Part shown: in pieces, positions 16,704 through 24,252 of the stretch
Layout of the letters: every line of letters begins with the position of its first letter
Position numbering within the stretch: the first letter of the stretch is position 1
Origin: CAYFRC01 sp050946115
Lineage (GTDB): Bacteria > Bacillota > Clostridia > Christensenellales > Aristaeellaceae
Direction of reading: 5' to 3'
DNA: 64,000 bases
NCBI GenBank assembly: GCA_050946115.1
Contig: JBMNUF010000005.1
Coordinates: 1 to 64,000, forward strand
Position numbers and translations under genes: made by a program
The notes under the pieces: model-generated
The model's input: the letters and a program-made list of their open reading frames with translations, nothing else
Database searches by the model: none
What the model was told of the DNA's origin: nothing

Positions 16704-18353
16704 ATGAAGAAGCTACTCGGTATCCTGCTCGCGATGGCACTTTTCTGCTCCTGCTTCGGCGCGTTCGCGGAAGAGGCGACGCCCAGCGGCTTAAAGAGCG
16801 ATCTCGTCGTGCTGTTCACCAGCGACGTGCACTGCGCCATCGACTCGAACTTCGGCTACGCAGGGCTCGCCCTCGTGCGCGACGCATACGCGGCGCGCGG
16901 CAACCACGTCCTGCTCGTGGACAACGGCGACTCCATTCAGGGGGAACCCGTCGGCACCGTGACGCGCGGCGAGGCGAACATTCTGCTGATGAACGCCGTG
17001 GGCTACGACATCGCAACCATCGGGAACCACGAATTCGACTACACCATGGATCGCTTCTTCGAGCTCGTCGAAATGGCGGACTTCCCCTACATCAGCGCCA
17101 ACTTCAACAAGGACGGGGAGCTCGTCTTCGCTCCCTATGTCATCAAAGAGTTTGACGGCGTGAAGTTCGCGTTTGTGGGCGTAACCACCCCCAAGACGCT
17201 CACCTCCTCCACGCCCAAGTATTTCCAGGATGAAAACGGCAACTTCGTCTACGGCTTCTTCCAGGGCGAAACCGGCGACGCGTTTTTCGCCGCTGTGCAG
17301 ACTGCCGTGGACAACGCCCGCGCGGAGGGCGCGAACTACGTCGTCGCGCTGGCGCATCTGGGCAATCAGGCGGAAGCCGCGCCCTACACCTATGCGGATC
17401 TGCTCTCGAACACCGCAGGCATCGATGTGCTGCTCGACGGGCACAGCCACGATACCTATTACGTCGAGATGCTCAATAAAAACGGCGAACCCGTACAGCG
17501 CATCGCCTGCGGCACGAAGCTCGAGGGAATCGGCTACGCGAAATTCGCGGTCGACGGCACGATTTCTACGGGGCTGCACACGTGGAGCGATTCCATGTCC
17601 GCGGCGGCGCTCTTCGGGCTCGATACCGAAATCACCAAGGCCGTTGCGGATGCGACGGAAACGCTCAACGCCGCGCTCGCCGAGGTCGTCGCGCACACGG
17701 GCTATGATCTCGTGATCCGCGACCCCGCAACCGACGAGCGCATCGTCCGCAACAACGAGACCAACCTCGGCGACCTGTGCGCGGACGCGTATCGCATCGT
17801 CTCCGGCGCGGACATCGCCTTCGTCAACGGCGGCGGCGTCCGCACGAACATCGCCGCCGGCGACATCACCCGAAACGCCATCTTAAAGGTGCACCCGTTC
17901 GGCAACAGCATGTGCGTCGTCGAGGCGACGGGGCAGGAGATCCTGGACGCGCTCGAATACGGCGTATACGTCTTCCCCGGCGAGTTCGGCGGCTTCCTGC
18001 AGGTCTCCGGCATCACATTCGAGGTGCATACCGACGTGCCCTCCCCCGTCGTCCGCGACGAGAACGGCATGTTTACGGGCGTCGAGGGCGAGTGCAGGGT
18101 GCAAAACGTCGCGGTCGGGGGCGAGGCGCTCGATCCCGAAAAGACCTACACCCTCGCCTGCCACGATTACCTGCTCAAGAGCATGGGCGACGGCTACACC
18201 ATGTTCGCGGACAACGTGCTCCTGCAGGACTGTGTGATGCTCGACAATCAGGTGCTCGCCACCTATATCACGGAATATCTCGGCGGCGATATTCCCACGG
18301 AATACGCCGATCCTTACGGGCAGGGCAGAATCACCTTCGTAACCGCGGAATAA
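16704..18353 (+). CDS. Secreted 5'-nucleotidase/2',3'-cyclic phosphodiesterase family
   Basis: 549 residues. A signal peptide (MKKLLGILLAMALFCSCFG, cleavage near AFAEE) sends it outside the membrane. The N-terminal calcineurin-like metallophosphatase carries all metal ligand motifs: FTSDVHCAID, VDNGDSIQG, IGNHEFDY, ALAHLGN and DGHSHD. The C-terminal nucleotide-binding domain (from about 345) shows NLGDLCADAYR, FVNGGGVRTNI and HPFGNSMCVVEATG. Enzymes of this family dephosphorylate nucleotides for nucleoside and phosphate salvage. A cysteine in the signal segment (CSCFGAFA) is not in lipobox context. ATG behind AAGGAGG. Single gene ended by the hairpin at 18367. Confidence 0.93.
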   Translation: MKKLLGILLAMALFCSCFGAFAEEATPSGLKSDLVVLFTSDVHCAIDSNFGYAGLALVRDAYAARGNHVLLVDNGDSIQGEPVGTVTRGEANILLMNAVGYDIATIGNHEFDYTMDRFFELVEMADFPYISANFNKDGELVFAPYVIKEFDGVKFAFVGVTTPKTLTSSTPKYFQDENGNFVYGFFQGETGDAFFAAVQTAVDNARAEGANYVVALAHLGNQAEAAPYTYADLLSNTAGIDVLLDGHSHDTYYVEMLNKNGEPVQRIACGTKLEGIGYAKFAVDGTISTGLHTWSDSMSAAALFGLDTEITKAVADATETLNAALAEVVAHTGYDLVIRDPATDERIVRNNETNLGDLCADAYRIVSGADIAFVNGGGVRTNIAAGDITRNAILKVHPFGNSMCVVEATGQEILDALEYGVYVFPGEFGGFLQVSGITFEVHTDVPSPVVRDENGMFTGVEGECRVQNVAVGGEALDPEKTYTLACHDYLLKSMGDGYTMFADNVLLQDCVMLDNQVLATYITEYLGGDIPTEYADPYGQGRITFVTAE

Positions 18354-18366
18354 CCACATGCATTCG

Positions 18367-18397
18367 GGAGCCAGGGGGCGCGCCTCCGGCTCCTTTT
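18367..18397 (+). terminator. Terminator of the nucleotidase gene
   Basis: GGAGCC (18367-18372) pairs with GGCTCC (18388-18393) with imperfect inner pairs, followed by TTTT (18394-18397). Confidence 0.65.
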
Positions 18398-18482
18398 GCG
18401 TGGCACACGGCATATCGCGCAATGCGCTTTGGCGCGACAATCATACATGGTTTGCCCTCTATATTGAAAATATAACTTTTTC

Positions 18483-18511
18483 TTGACATTCGATTCGGAT
18501 TGTACTATCAT
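18483..18511 (+). promoter_or_regulatory. Promoter of the first sugar ABC operon
   Basis: TTGACA (18483-18488) and TATCAT (18506-18511) with a 17-base spacer, 55 bases before the binding-protein start. A small AT palindrome (TATATTGAAAATATA, around 18461-18476) lies just upstream of the -35 and might be an operator. Confidence 0.75.
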
Positions 18512-18566
18512 TATAGCAGCAGGATGTGCAGCGGTGCACATACATCAATATGAGGAGGTTCTGTAT

Positions 18567-19847
18567 ATGAAGAAGGTATTTTGTCTCGTCTTATGCCTGA
18601 CGCTCGCGCTCTCGCTCACCGCCGCTCCCGGCATGGCGGAAGGGCAGATCACCCTGTACATGGTAGAATCCCTGACCAGTCCGGCGCGTTCCGCGGTGCT
18701 GCAGGAGATCATCGCCTCTTTCGAGGCGGAGCATCCCGAGATTCACATCGAACTCGTCTCCCCGCCGCTGGAGACCGCCGACGAGAAGATTCTGCAAATG
18801 CTCGCCAACGGCACGGACATCGACATCTTTGAAGTCCGCGACCTCAACGTCGGCATGCTGACCGCCAACGAATACGTGATTCCGCTGGACGACTACGTTG
18901 CGAATTGGGCGGATGCGGCTACGCTTTCCGAAACCTGCACGACCGCCGCGACCATCGTCGGCGATCATTACTACCTGATCCCCTACGGTTTCTACCGCAA
19001 GATGGTATACTATCGCAGCGACTGGTTTGAGGATGCGGGCATCGCCGCGCCGACGACCTGGCGCGAATTGATCGATGCCTCCATCAAGTTGACTGACCCT
19101 GCCAACGGCCATTATGGCTTCACGTTCCGCGGCGGCTCCGGCGGCAGCGGCTATTACAACATGCTGCTCATGGATAACCTGGGCGAGGACATGCTCGATA
19201 ACAGTCGAAACATCATGCTCGCGGATGGCTCCGCCACCATCTACTCCACCGATATAGCCGTCGAGACCCTGAAGCAGTATAAGGAATTGTATGAGAAGGG
19301 CTCCCCGAAGGATTCCATCACTTGGGGCTATCCGGATCAGGTTCAGGCGTTCACCTCAGGCGTCACCGCGATCCTGATTCAGGATCCCGAGGTGGTCGCC
19401 TCCTGCACTGCGAGCATGGAAGAGGGCACGTGGTCTACCTGCGCGATGATCGTCGGCGATTCCGGCAAGAACGCATTCTTCCCGGGCTATGCAGGCTGGG
19501 GCATCACGGCAAACTGCCAGTATCCCGATGAGGCGTGGGAGTTCATCGCCTACCTGAGCAATCCCGCCAACAATGCGAAGTTCGCGGAGACGTATTCCAC
19601 CATCCCGATCCACGTCAATTCCGGCGACTATTCCGACTTCTTCTCCAAGGGCGCGTTCGCCGCATATGCATATGCGGACAACCATCCCGAGCTGTACTTC
19701 TTCTCCCAAGGCATGATCAACTACCCCGAAAACACCCAATTCAACACCATGGCCGACCAGACCATTCAGGCGTATCTGCTGGGCGACTACACCGAAGAGG
19801 AATGCCTCGGCATTTTGAACGACTTCTGGAAGGGCATCGCCTACTAA
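18567..19847 (+). CDS. Sugar ABC transporter, extracellular binding protein
   Basis: 426-residue family 1 solute-binding protein (maltose/sn-glycerol-3-phosphate-type fold). N-terminal MKKVFCLVLCLTLALSLTAA is a signal peptide with an A-x-A-like site near GMAEG; there is no lipobox Cys at a cleavage position. Core features are LANGTDIDIFEV near 75, the ligand-cleft segment YLIPYGFYRKMVYYRSDWF, and the late block FFPGYAGWGIT with EAWEFIAYL. The ATG at 18567 follows ATGAGGAGG. It heads an operon with two permease genes behind an intervening hairpin. The sugar bound cannot be told. Confidence 0.92.
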   Translation: MKKVFCLVLCLTLALSLTAAPGMAEGQITLYMVESLTSPARSAVLQEIIASFEAEHPEIHIELVSPPLETADEKILQMLANGTDIDIFEVRDLNVGMLTANEYVIPLDDYVANWADAATLSETCTTAATIVGDHYYLIPYGFYRKMVYYRSDWFEDAGIAAPTTWRELIDASIKLTDPANGHYGFTFRGGSGGSGYYNMLLMDNLGEDMLDNSRNIMLADGSATIYSTDIAVETLKQYKELYEKGSPKDSITWGYPDQVQAFTSGVTAILIQDPEVVASCTASMEEGTWSTCAMIVGDSGKNAFFPGYAGWGITANCQYPDEAWEFIAYLSNPANNAKFAETYSTIPIHVNSGDYSDFFSKGAFAAYAYADNHPELYFFSQGMINYPENTQFNTMADQTIQAYLLGDYTEEECLGILNDFWKGIAY

Positions 19848-19862
19848 TCCACATCGCAGAAA

Positions 19863-19894
19863 ATGACGGAGCCGCTACGCGGCGGCTCCGTCAT
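19863..19894 (+). terminator. Intercistronic hairpin after the binding protein
   Basis: Perfect 13-bp stem (19863-19875 with 19882-19894), 6-base loop, 15 bases after the binding-protein stop. The tail has only GGTTTATT, so partial termination or 3'-end protection is likely; either would make binding protein more abundant than permeases. Confidence 0.7.
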
Positions 19895-19931
19895 CGGTTT
19901 ATTCGGAATATCCGAAAGGTGGAATCAGGTC

Positions 19932-20855
19932 ATGCAGAGTTCACTGAAAAAAAACCGAAAGCGGAAAGGCCTTAACGAAGGCCGTTTCCTCCTGTTCATG
20001 CTGCTGCCCGGGCTGCTCCTCGTGGCTTTGTTTACATATTATCCCGCCATGCGCGGCGTTACGATGGCGTTTCAGAAACACACCATCTACAACCTCAAAA
20101 ACATTACCTGGAACGGGCTCGACAACTTTCGCGCCATTTTCAGGGACAGGGAATTTCTCCTGGCGATTCCGAACACCCTGAAATGGGTATTCATATCGCT
20201 TTTCTCACAGTTCGTTATCGGCTTCGCGCTCGCGCTCTTTCTGAAAAGGAGCTTCCGCGGCCGCGGCATCTATCAGGGCGCCATCTGTTTCCCGTGGGCC
20301 ATTTCGGGCTTCCTGATCGGCATCACCTTCAAATGGATATACAACGGATCCTACGGTCCGATTAACGACATATTGATTAAACTCGGCTTCGTGGAGCGCG
20401 CAAATCCGATCGGCTTTCTGTCCGACCCCAAGATCGCGCTGTATTCCGTCATCGTTGCAAACATATGGTATGGCATACCGTTTTTCGTCATCATGATCCA
20501 GGCCGCGCTGCAGGGCGTTCCGGACGACCTGTACGAGGCGGCGGATATCGACGGCGCGAGCATCGTGCAGAAATTCTTCCACATCACGATCCCATGCATC
20601 AAATCCGTGCTCATATTGACGACGCTGCTTCGCGTGATATGGATATTCAATTCGGCGGAACTGATATACGCGCTCACGGACGGCAACCCCGCAGGGCGTA
20701 CGCACACGATTACCAGCAAGATGCTGAACCTGATCATGTCCAAGGGCAATTACGGCGAGGCGGGCGCGGTCGGCATCATCATTATCGGCGTTTTGACCAT
20801 GTTCGCCACCTTCTACATCGCCGCGACCAAGTTTGAACAGGAGGACGGTGAATAG
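19932..20855 (+). CDS. Sugar ABC transporter permease, MalF/UgpA type
   Basis: 307-residue inner-membrane permease with six predicted helices. It begins after a basic N-terminus, with FLLFMLLPGLLLVALFTYYP as the first helix. The ATPase-contact EAA loop is EAADIDGASIVQKFFHITIP near 215-235. The ATG at 19932 has AAGGTGG in front; an upstream in-frame ATG at 19863 lies inside the hairpin and is rejected. Pairs with the next gene to form the channel for sugar import; no ATPase gene follows. Confidence 0.92.
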   Translation: MQSSLKKNRKRKGLNEGRFLLFMLLPGLLLVALFTYYPAMRGVTMAFQKHTIYNLKNITWNGLDNFRAIFRDREFLLAIPNTLKWVFISLFSQFVIGFALALFLKRSFRGRGIYQGAICFPWAISGFLIGITFKWIYNGSYGPINDILIKLGFVERANPIGFLSDPKIALYSVIVANIWYGIPFFVIMIQAALQGVPDDLYEAADIDGASIVQKFFHITIPCIKSVLILTTLLRVIWIFNSAELIYALTDGNPAGRTHTITSKMLNLIMSKGNYGEAGAVGIIIIGVLTMFATFYIAATKFEQEDGE

Positions 20856-20856
20856 G

Positions 20857-21699
20857 ATGCATACCCGCAGGACAAGGCATTTCTTCTACCTTCTGATCAA
20901 GGTGTTGGTTCTCACAACCTTTCTCCTGATCGTGATTTTCCCGTTCTACTGGCTGTTCCAAACGTCGTTCAAGTCCGCAAGGGACATTGCGCAGTTTCCG
21001 CCGACATACTGGCCGAACCCCTTCACCTTCGAGAATTACGCGACGATATTTCAGATGCAGAATTTCGGCCGGTATATGCTCAATTCGACGGCGGTATCGC
21101 TCGTCGGCTCCTTCAGCAGCGTACTGATTGGCCTCTTGGGCGCGTACGCGTTGGCGAGGTTCACCTTCCGCCTGAAGTCGAAGATTCTGCTGTTTTATCT
21201 GATCACGCAGATGATTCCGGGCTTTTTGGGACTCGCGGCGATGTATACCATGCTCACGAAATTCAACATGCAGGACAAGCTGACCACGCTGATGATATTG
21301 TATACCGTCATGCTGATCCCTTACTGCACCATCACGCTGCGCGGATTCTTCGCGCAGGTTCCGCGGGCGCTGGAAGAGGCCGCGCAGATCGACGGATGCA
21401 GCCGCATCAGCGCGCTGTTCAAGGTCATCTTCCCGATCATCATGCCCGGCATTTCCGCGACATTCATGTTTTCGTTCGTGCAGTGCTGGAACGAGGTCTT
21501 TAGTGCGGTCATGTACATCAACAAATCTTCAAACTACACCATCCCCGTTGCGCTGAACTCGCTCGTCTTAAAATACGATGTGAAATGGGGCGAATTGTCC
21601 GCCGGGGCGGTATTATCCATCATTCCATCCATAGCGATGTTCGCTTTCGCGCAAAAATACATCGCATCCGGCCTCGTAAGCGGCGCGGTAAAGGGATGA
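20857..21699 (+). CDS. Sugar ABC transporter permease, MalG type
   Basis: 280-residue permease of the MalG/UgpE type. Shows the first helix VLVLTTFLLIVIFPFYWLF and the typical TSFKSARDI loop, with the EAA loop EEAAQIDGCSRISALFKVIF near 185-205. It ends KYIASGLVSGAVKG, the usual family C-terminus. The start ATG lies one base after the previous stop, behind CAGGAGGACGG, so the genes are coupled. Last gene of the first importer operon. Confidence 0.92.
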   Translation: MHTRRTRHFFYLLIKVLVLTTFLLIVIFPFYWLFQTSFKSARDIAQFPPTYWPNPFTFENYATIFQMQNFGRYMLNSTAVSLVGSFSSVLIGLLGAYALARFTFRLKSKILLFYLITQMIPGFLGLAAMYTMLTKFNMQDKLTTLMILYTVMLIPYCTITLRGFFAQVPRALEEAAQIDGCSRISALFKVIFPIIMPGISATFMFSFVQCWNEVFSAVMYINKSSNYTIPVALNSLVLKYDVKWGELSAGAVLSIIPSIAMFAFAQKYIASGLVSGAVKG

Positions 21700-21737
21700 C
21701 CGCCTAAGTCGCGCAAAAATGTGTACAAACAAAAAAG

Positions 21738-21764
21738 CGCGCCCTCCCGATGCGGGAGAGCGCG
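21738..21764. terminator. Bidirectional terminator between ABC operon and gap
   Basis: A 12-bp stem with one mismatch (21738-21749 with 21753-21764) has GGTTTTGTTTT on the plus side and CTTTTTTGTTTG on the minus side. It serves both convergent units. Confidence 0.85.
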
Positions 21765-21782
21765 GTTTTGTTTTAGCGGATA

Positions 21783-22790
21783 TTACTTGTGATCCACGGA
21801 GTACATATACTCGATGAGATCGATCACCTTGTTGGAATAGCCCCACTCGTTGTCGTACCACGCGACGACCTTCACGAACGTGTCGGTCAGCGCGATGCCG
21901 GCCTTCGCGTCGAAGATGGAGGTGTGCGCATCGCCGATGAAGTCGGAGGAGACGACGGCGTCCTCGGTGTAATCGAGAATGCCCTTCAGCTCGCCTTCGG
22001 AGGCCTTCTTCATCGCGGCGCAGATTTCGTCGTACTTCGCGGGCTTCGCGAGGTTGACGGTCAGGTCGACGACGGAGACGTTCAGGGTCGGAACGCGCAT
22101 GGACATGCCGGTCAGCTTGCCGTTCAGCGACGGGATGACCTTGCCCACTGCCTTCGCGGCGCCAGTGGAAGAGGGGATGATGTTGCCGGAGGCCGCGCGG
22201 CCGCCGCGCCAGTCCTTCATGGACGGGCCATCGACGGTCTTCTGCGTCGCGGTGGTGGCGTGTACGGTGGTCATGAGGCCGTCGGTGATGCCGAAATTGT
22301 CGTGCAGAACCTTCGCGATGGGCGCGAGGCAGTTCGTGGTGCAGGACGCATTGGACACGAAGGTCATGTCGGAGGTGTACTTGGCGTTGTTCACCCCCAT
22401 GACGAACATGGGGGTGTCGTCCTTGGAGGGGGCGGACATGATGACGTGCTTCGCGCCGGCATCGATGTGGCCTTGCGCCTTTTCCTTCGTCAGGAAGAGG
22501 CCGGTGGCCTCGACGACGTATTCCGCACCGACCTTGCCCCAGGGCAGATCCGCGGGATTCTTTTCGCAGAACACGGGGATTTCGTGGCCGTTGACGATGA
22601 TGGAGTTGTCGGTGTAGTCGACGGTGCCATCGAAGCGGCCGTGTACGGTATCGTACTTGAGCATATACGCGATGTAATCCGGCGTAATCAGGTCGTTGAT
22701 GCCGACGATTTCTACGTTCTTGTAGTTGAGGCTGGCGCGGAAGACGAGCCTGCCGATGCGACCGAAACCATTGATGCCAATCTTGATCAT
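21783..22790 (-). CDS. gap: Glyceraldehyde-3-phosphate dehydrogenase
   Basis: 335-residue glycolytic enzyme. NAD-binding IGINGFGRIGRLVFRA (3-18) and the active-site SCTTNCLAP near 150 with the catalytic Cys are present, followed by HATTATQKTVDGPS and the C-terminal WYDNEWGYSNKVIDLIEYM. The ATG at 22790 follows ACAGGAGG; three codons upstream another ATG is less well spaced. A single-gene unit with its own promoter, convergent to the sugar importer. Confidence 0.97.
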   Translation of the reverse strand: MIKIGINGFGRIGRLVFRASLNYKNVEIVGINDLITPDYIAYMLKYDTVHGRFDGTVDYTDNSIIVNGHEIPVFCEKNPADLPWGKVGAEYVVEATGLFLTKEKAQGHIDAGAKHVIMSAPSKDDTPMFVMGVNNAKYTSDMTFVSNASCTTNCLAPIAKVLHDNFGITDGLMTTVHATTATQKTVDGPSMKDWRGGRAASGNIIPSSTGAAKAVGKVIPSLNGKLTGMSMRVPTLNVSVVDLTVNLAKPAKYDEICAAMKKASEGELKGILDYTEDAVVSSDFIGDAHTSIFDAKAGIALTDTFVKVVAWYDNEWGYSNKVIDLIEYMYSVDHK

Positions 22791-22823
22791 GTAAAGCAAC
22801 CTCCTGTATTTTGAGTCTATTAT

Positions 22824-22852
22824 ATTCTACCGCACGGCGCGGATTTTCGCAA
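22824..22852 (-). promoter_or_regulatory. Promoter of gap
   Basis: TTGCGA (22852-22847) and TAGAAT (22829-22824) on the minus strand, 17-base spacer, 33 bases before the start. A perfect TATAAT overlaps 3' of this -10 but would require an over-long spacer. Confidence 0.65.
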
Positions 22853-22910
22853 GCACTCTTCGTTTTCGGACTGTCAATTTCTGCATCCGAATGTGTTAAA
22901 CCTTCACGCG

Positions 22911-23921
22911 TTACAGTTTTGTCGCCGCAAGGCCGATTCTTCTGCGCACCTTGCTCATGGTCTTCGAGGCGAGATAGCCCGCCTTTTCGGCGCTTTCCGT
23001 CATGACCCTCTCGAGATACGCCTTGTCGGCGATGATTTCGCTATACCGCGCCTGGATCGGGGAGAGCGTTTCGATGACGCAGTCCGCGACGGCGTCCTTG
23101 AACGCGCCGTAGCCCTTTCCCTCGAATTCCCGTTCGATGCTCTCCATGGTCTTTCCGGAGAGCGTCGCCATGATGGACATGAGGTTGGAGACGCCGGGCT
23201 TTTCCTCGGGGTCGAAGCGCACGGCGGTATCGCTGTCCGTCACGGCGCGGCGCAGCTTCTTGCGGATGGTGCCGGGCGCATCGAGCATCGCGATGTAGGT
23301 GTCCTCGGGGTCGGATTTGCTCATCTTGCGGGTCGGCTCCTGAAGGCTCATCACGCGGCCGCCGACCTTGGGGATGTACGGCTCCGGCACGACGAAGGTA
23401 TCGCCGTACAACGCATTAAACCGCTGCGCGATGTCGCGAGAAAGCTCCAAATGCTGCTTCTGATCCGCGCCGATCGGCACCAGATCGCTCTGATACAAGA
23501 GGATATCCGCCGCCATCAGCGTGGGATAGGTGAAAAGCCCCGCGTTGATGTTGTCCGCATGCCTTGCCGCCTTGTCCTTGAACTGCGTCATGCGCTGCAA
23601 TTCTCCCATGTATGTGAAGCAGTTCAAAATCCAGCTCAGTTCTGCGTGCTGGTGCACGTGCGACTGGAAGTAGAGGAGGCTCTTTTCGGGATTCAGCCCC
23701 GTCGCCAAAAACAGCCCCATGACCTTGAGGCACGCCTTGCGCAGCTCCGCGGGATTCTGCCGCACCGTGATCGCGTGCAAGTCCACGATGGAGTACAGGC
23801 AGTCGTACTCCGCCTCGAGCAGCTTGAAGTTGCGCAGCGCGCCGATGTAATTGCCCAGCGTGAGGGTTCCCGTCGGCTGGATGCCGGAGAAGATCACGGG
23901 GCGCTTCGCCTTCTGTTCCAT
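22911..23921 (-). CDS. trpS: Tryptophanyl-tRNA synthetase
   Basis: 336-residue class I synthetase for tRNA-Trp. Signatures: SGIQPTGTLTLGNYIGALRN (11-30, holding the HIGH-type TLGNYIG), the tryptophan-pocket region YLYSIVDLHAIT-like near 45-55 and RKMSKSDPED (KMSKS loop) near 195-205. The ATG at 23921 follows AAGAGGGAATGCACA. It lies behind a long structured leader with its own promoter. A tRNA-Trp gene is present at 55228-55301 in the same window. Confidence 0.97.
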   Translation of the reverse strand: MEQKAKRPVIFSGIQPTGTLTLGNYIGALRNFKLLEAEYDCLYSIVDLHAITVRQNPAELRKACLKVMGLFLATGLNPEKSLLYFQSHVHQHAELSWILNCFTYMGELQRMTQFKDKAARHADNINAGLFTYPTLMAADILLYQSDLVPIGADQKQHLELSRDIAQRFNALYGDTFVVPEPYIPKVGGRVMSLQEPTRKMSKSDPEDTYIAMLDAPGTIRKKLRRAVTDSDTAVRFDPEEKPGVSNLMSIMATLSGKTMESIEREFEGKGYGAFKDAVADCVIETLSPIQARYSEIIADKAYLERVMTESAEKAGYLASKTMSKVRRRIGLAATKL

Positions 23922-23936
23922 TGTGCATTCCCTCTT

Positions 23937-24175
23937 TCTCCAAAAGAATACTCCCCGTCCGTTCAAGGGCAGGGAGAAAAGCCACCTTCAATATCGTTTT
24001 CGGAAAGCCATCACTTTCCCGTCCCCTAACGCGGGACGCGCGTCGCAGCCTACTGAATCGTTCGGTGCGCCCTCAAAAGTCCATTCGCCGCGCGGCATGC
24101 GTTTCCGGCCTTCCACCCTCGCCGGATCGCTAGTTCGCCGCCCTTCGCGGGTACTTCTCTTTCTCATCGGTGTAG
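23937..24175 (-). promoter_or_regulatory. Structured T-box-like leader of trpS
   Basis: About 240 nt of untranslated leader separate the promoter and trpS. Read on the minus strand it contains, in order, GATGAGAAAGAGAAGTACCC, a CCGGCGAGGGTGGAAGGCCGG stem-type element, GAATGGACTTTTGAGGGC, then CAGTAGGCTGCGACGCG ahead of CCCGCGTTAG, and finally a hairpin with TATTCTTTT. The order and wording resemble leaders of aminoacyl-tRNA synthetase genes that respond to uncharged tRNA. The canonical GGGTGGNACCGCG box and a clear UGG specifier loop are not found, so the class is tentative. Confidence 0.55.
23941..24021 (-). repeat. Terminator-like repeat, copy A
   Basis: An 81-base element about 90% identical to 25889-25970. 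On the minus strand it forms two hairpins (GGAAAG...CTTTCC and CTCCCTGCCC...GGACGGGGAG), the second followed by TATTCTTTT. Here it forms the 3' part of the trpS leader. Confidence 0.75.
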
Positions 24176-24179
24176 GAAA

Positions 24180-24208
24180 AGTATACCACGTTTCGGCGGT
24201 TCCGTCAA
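24180..24208 (-). promoter_or_regulatory. Promoter of the trpS leader
   Basis: TTGACG (24208-24203) and TATACT (24185-24180) on the minus strand, 17-base spacer, about 260 bases before trpS. Confidence 0.78.
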
Positions 24209-24252
24209 CCCCATATGGCACTTTTTTCGCAGCCAGTCGCATCCATACCGTT

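Noticed and set aside
19863..19931. Upstream ATG (19863) as the start of the first permease
   Set aside because: It lies inside the intercistronic hairpin and has no ribosome site; the ATG at 19932 has one and gives a normal permease N-terminus.
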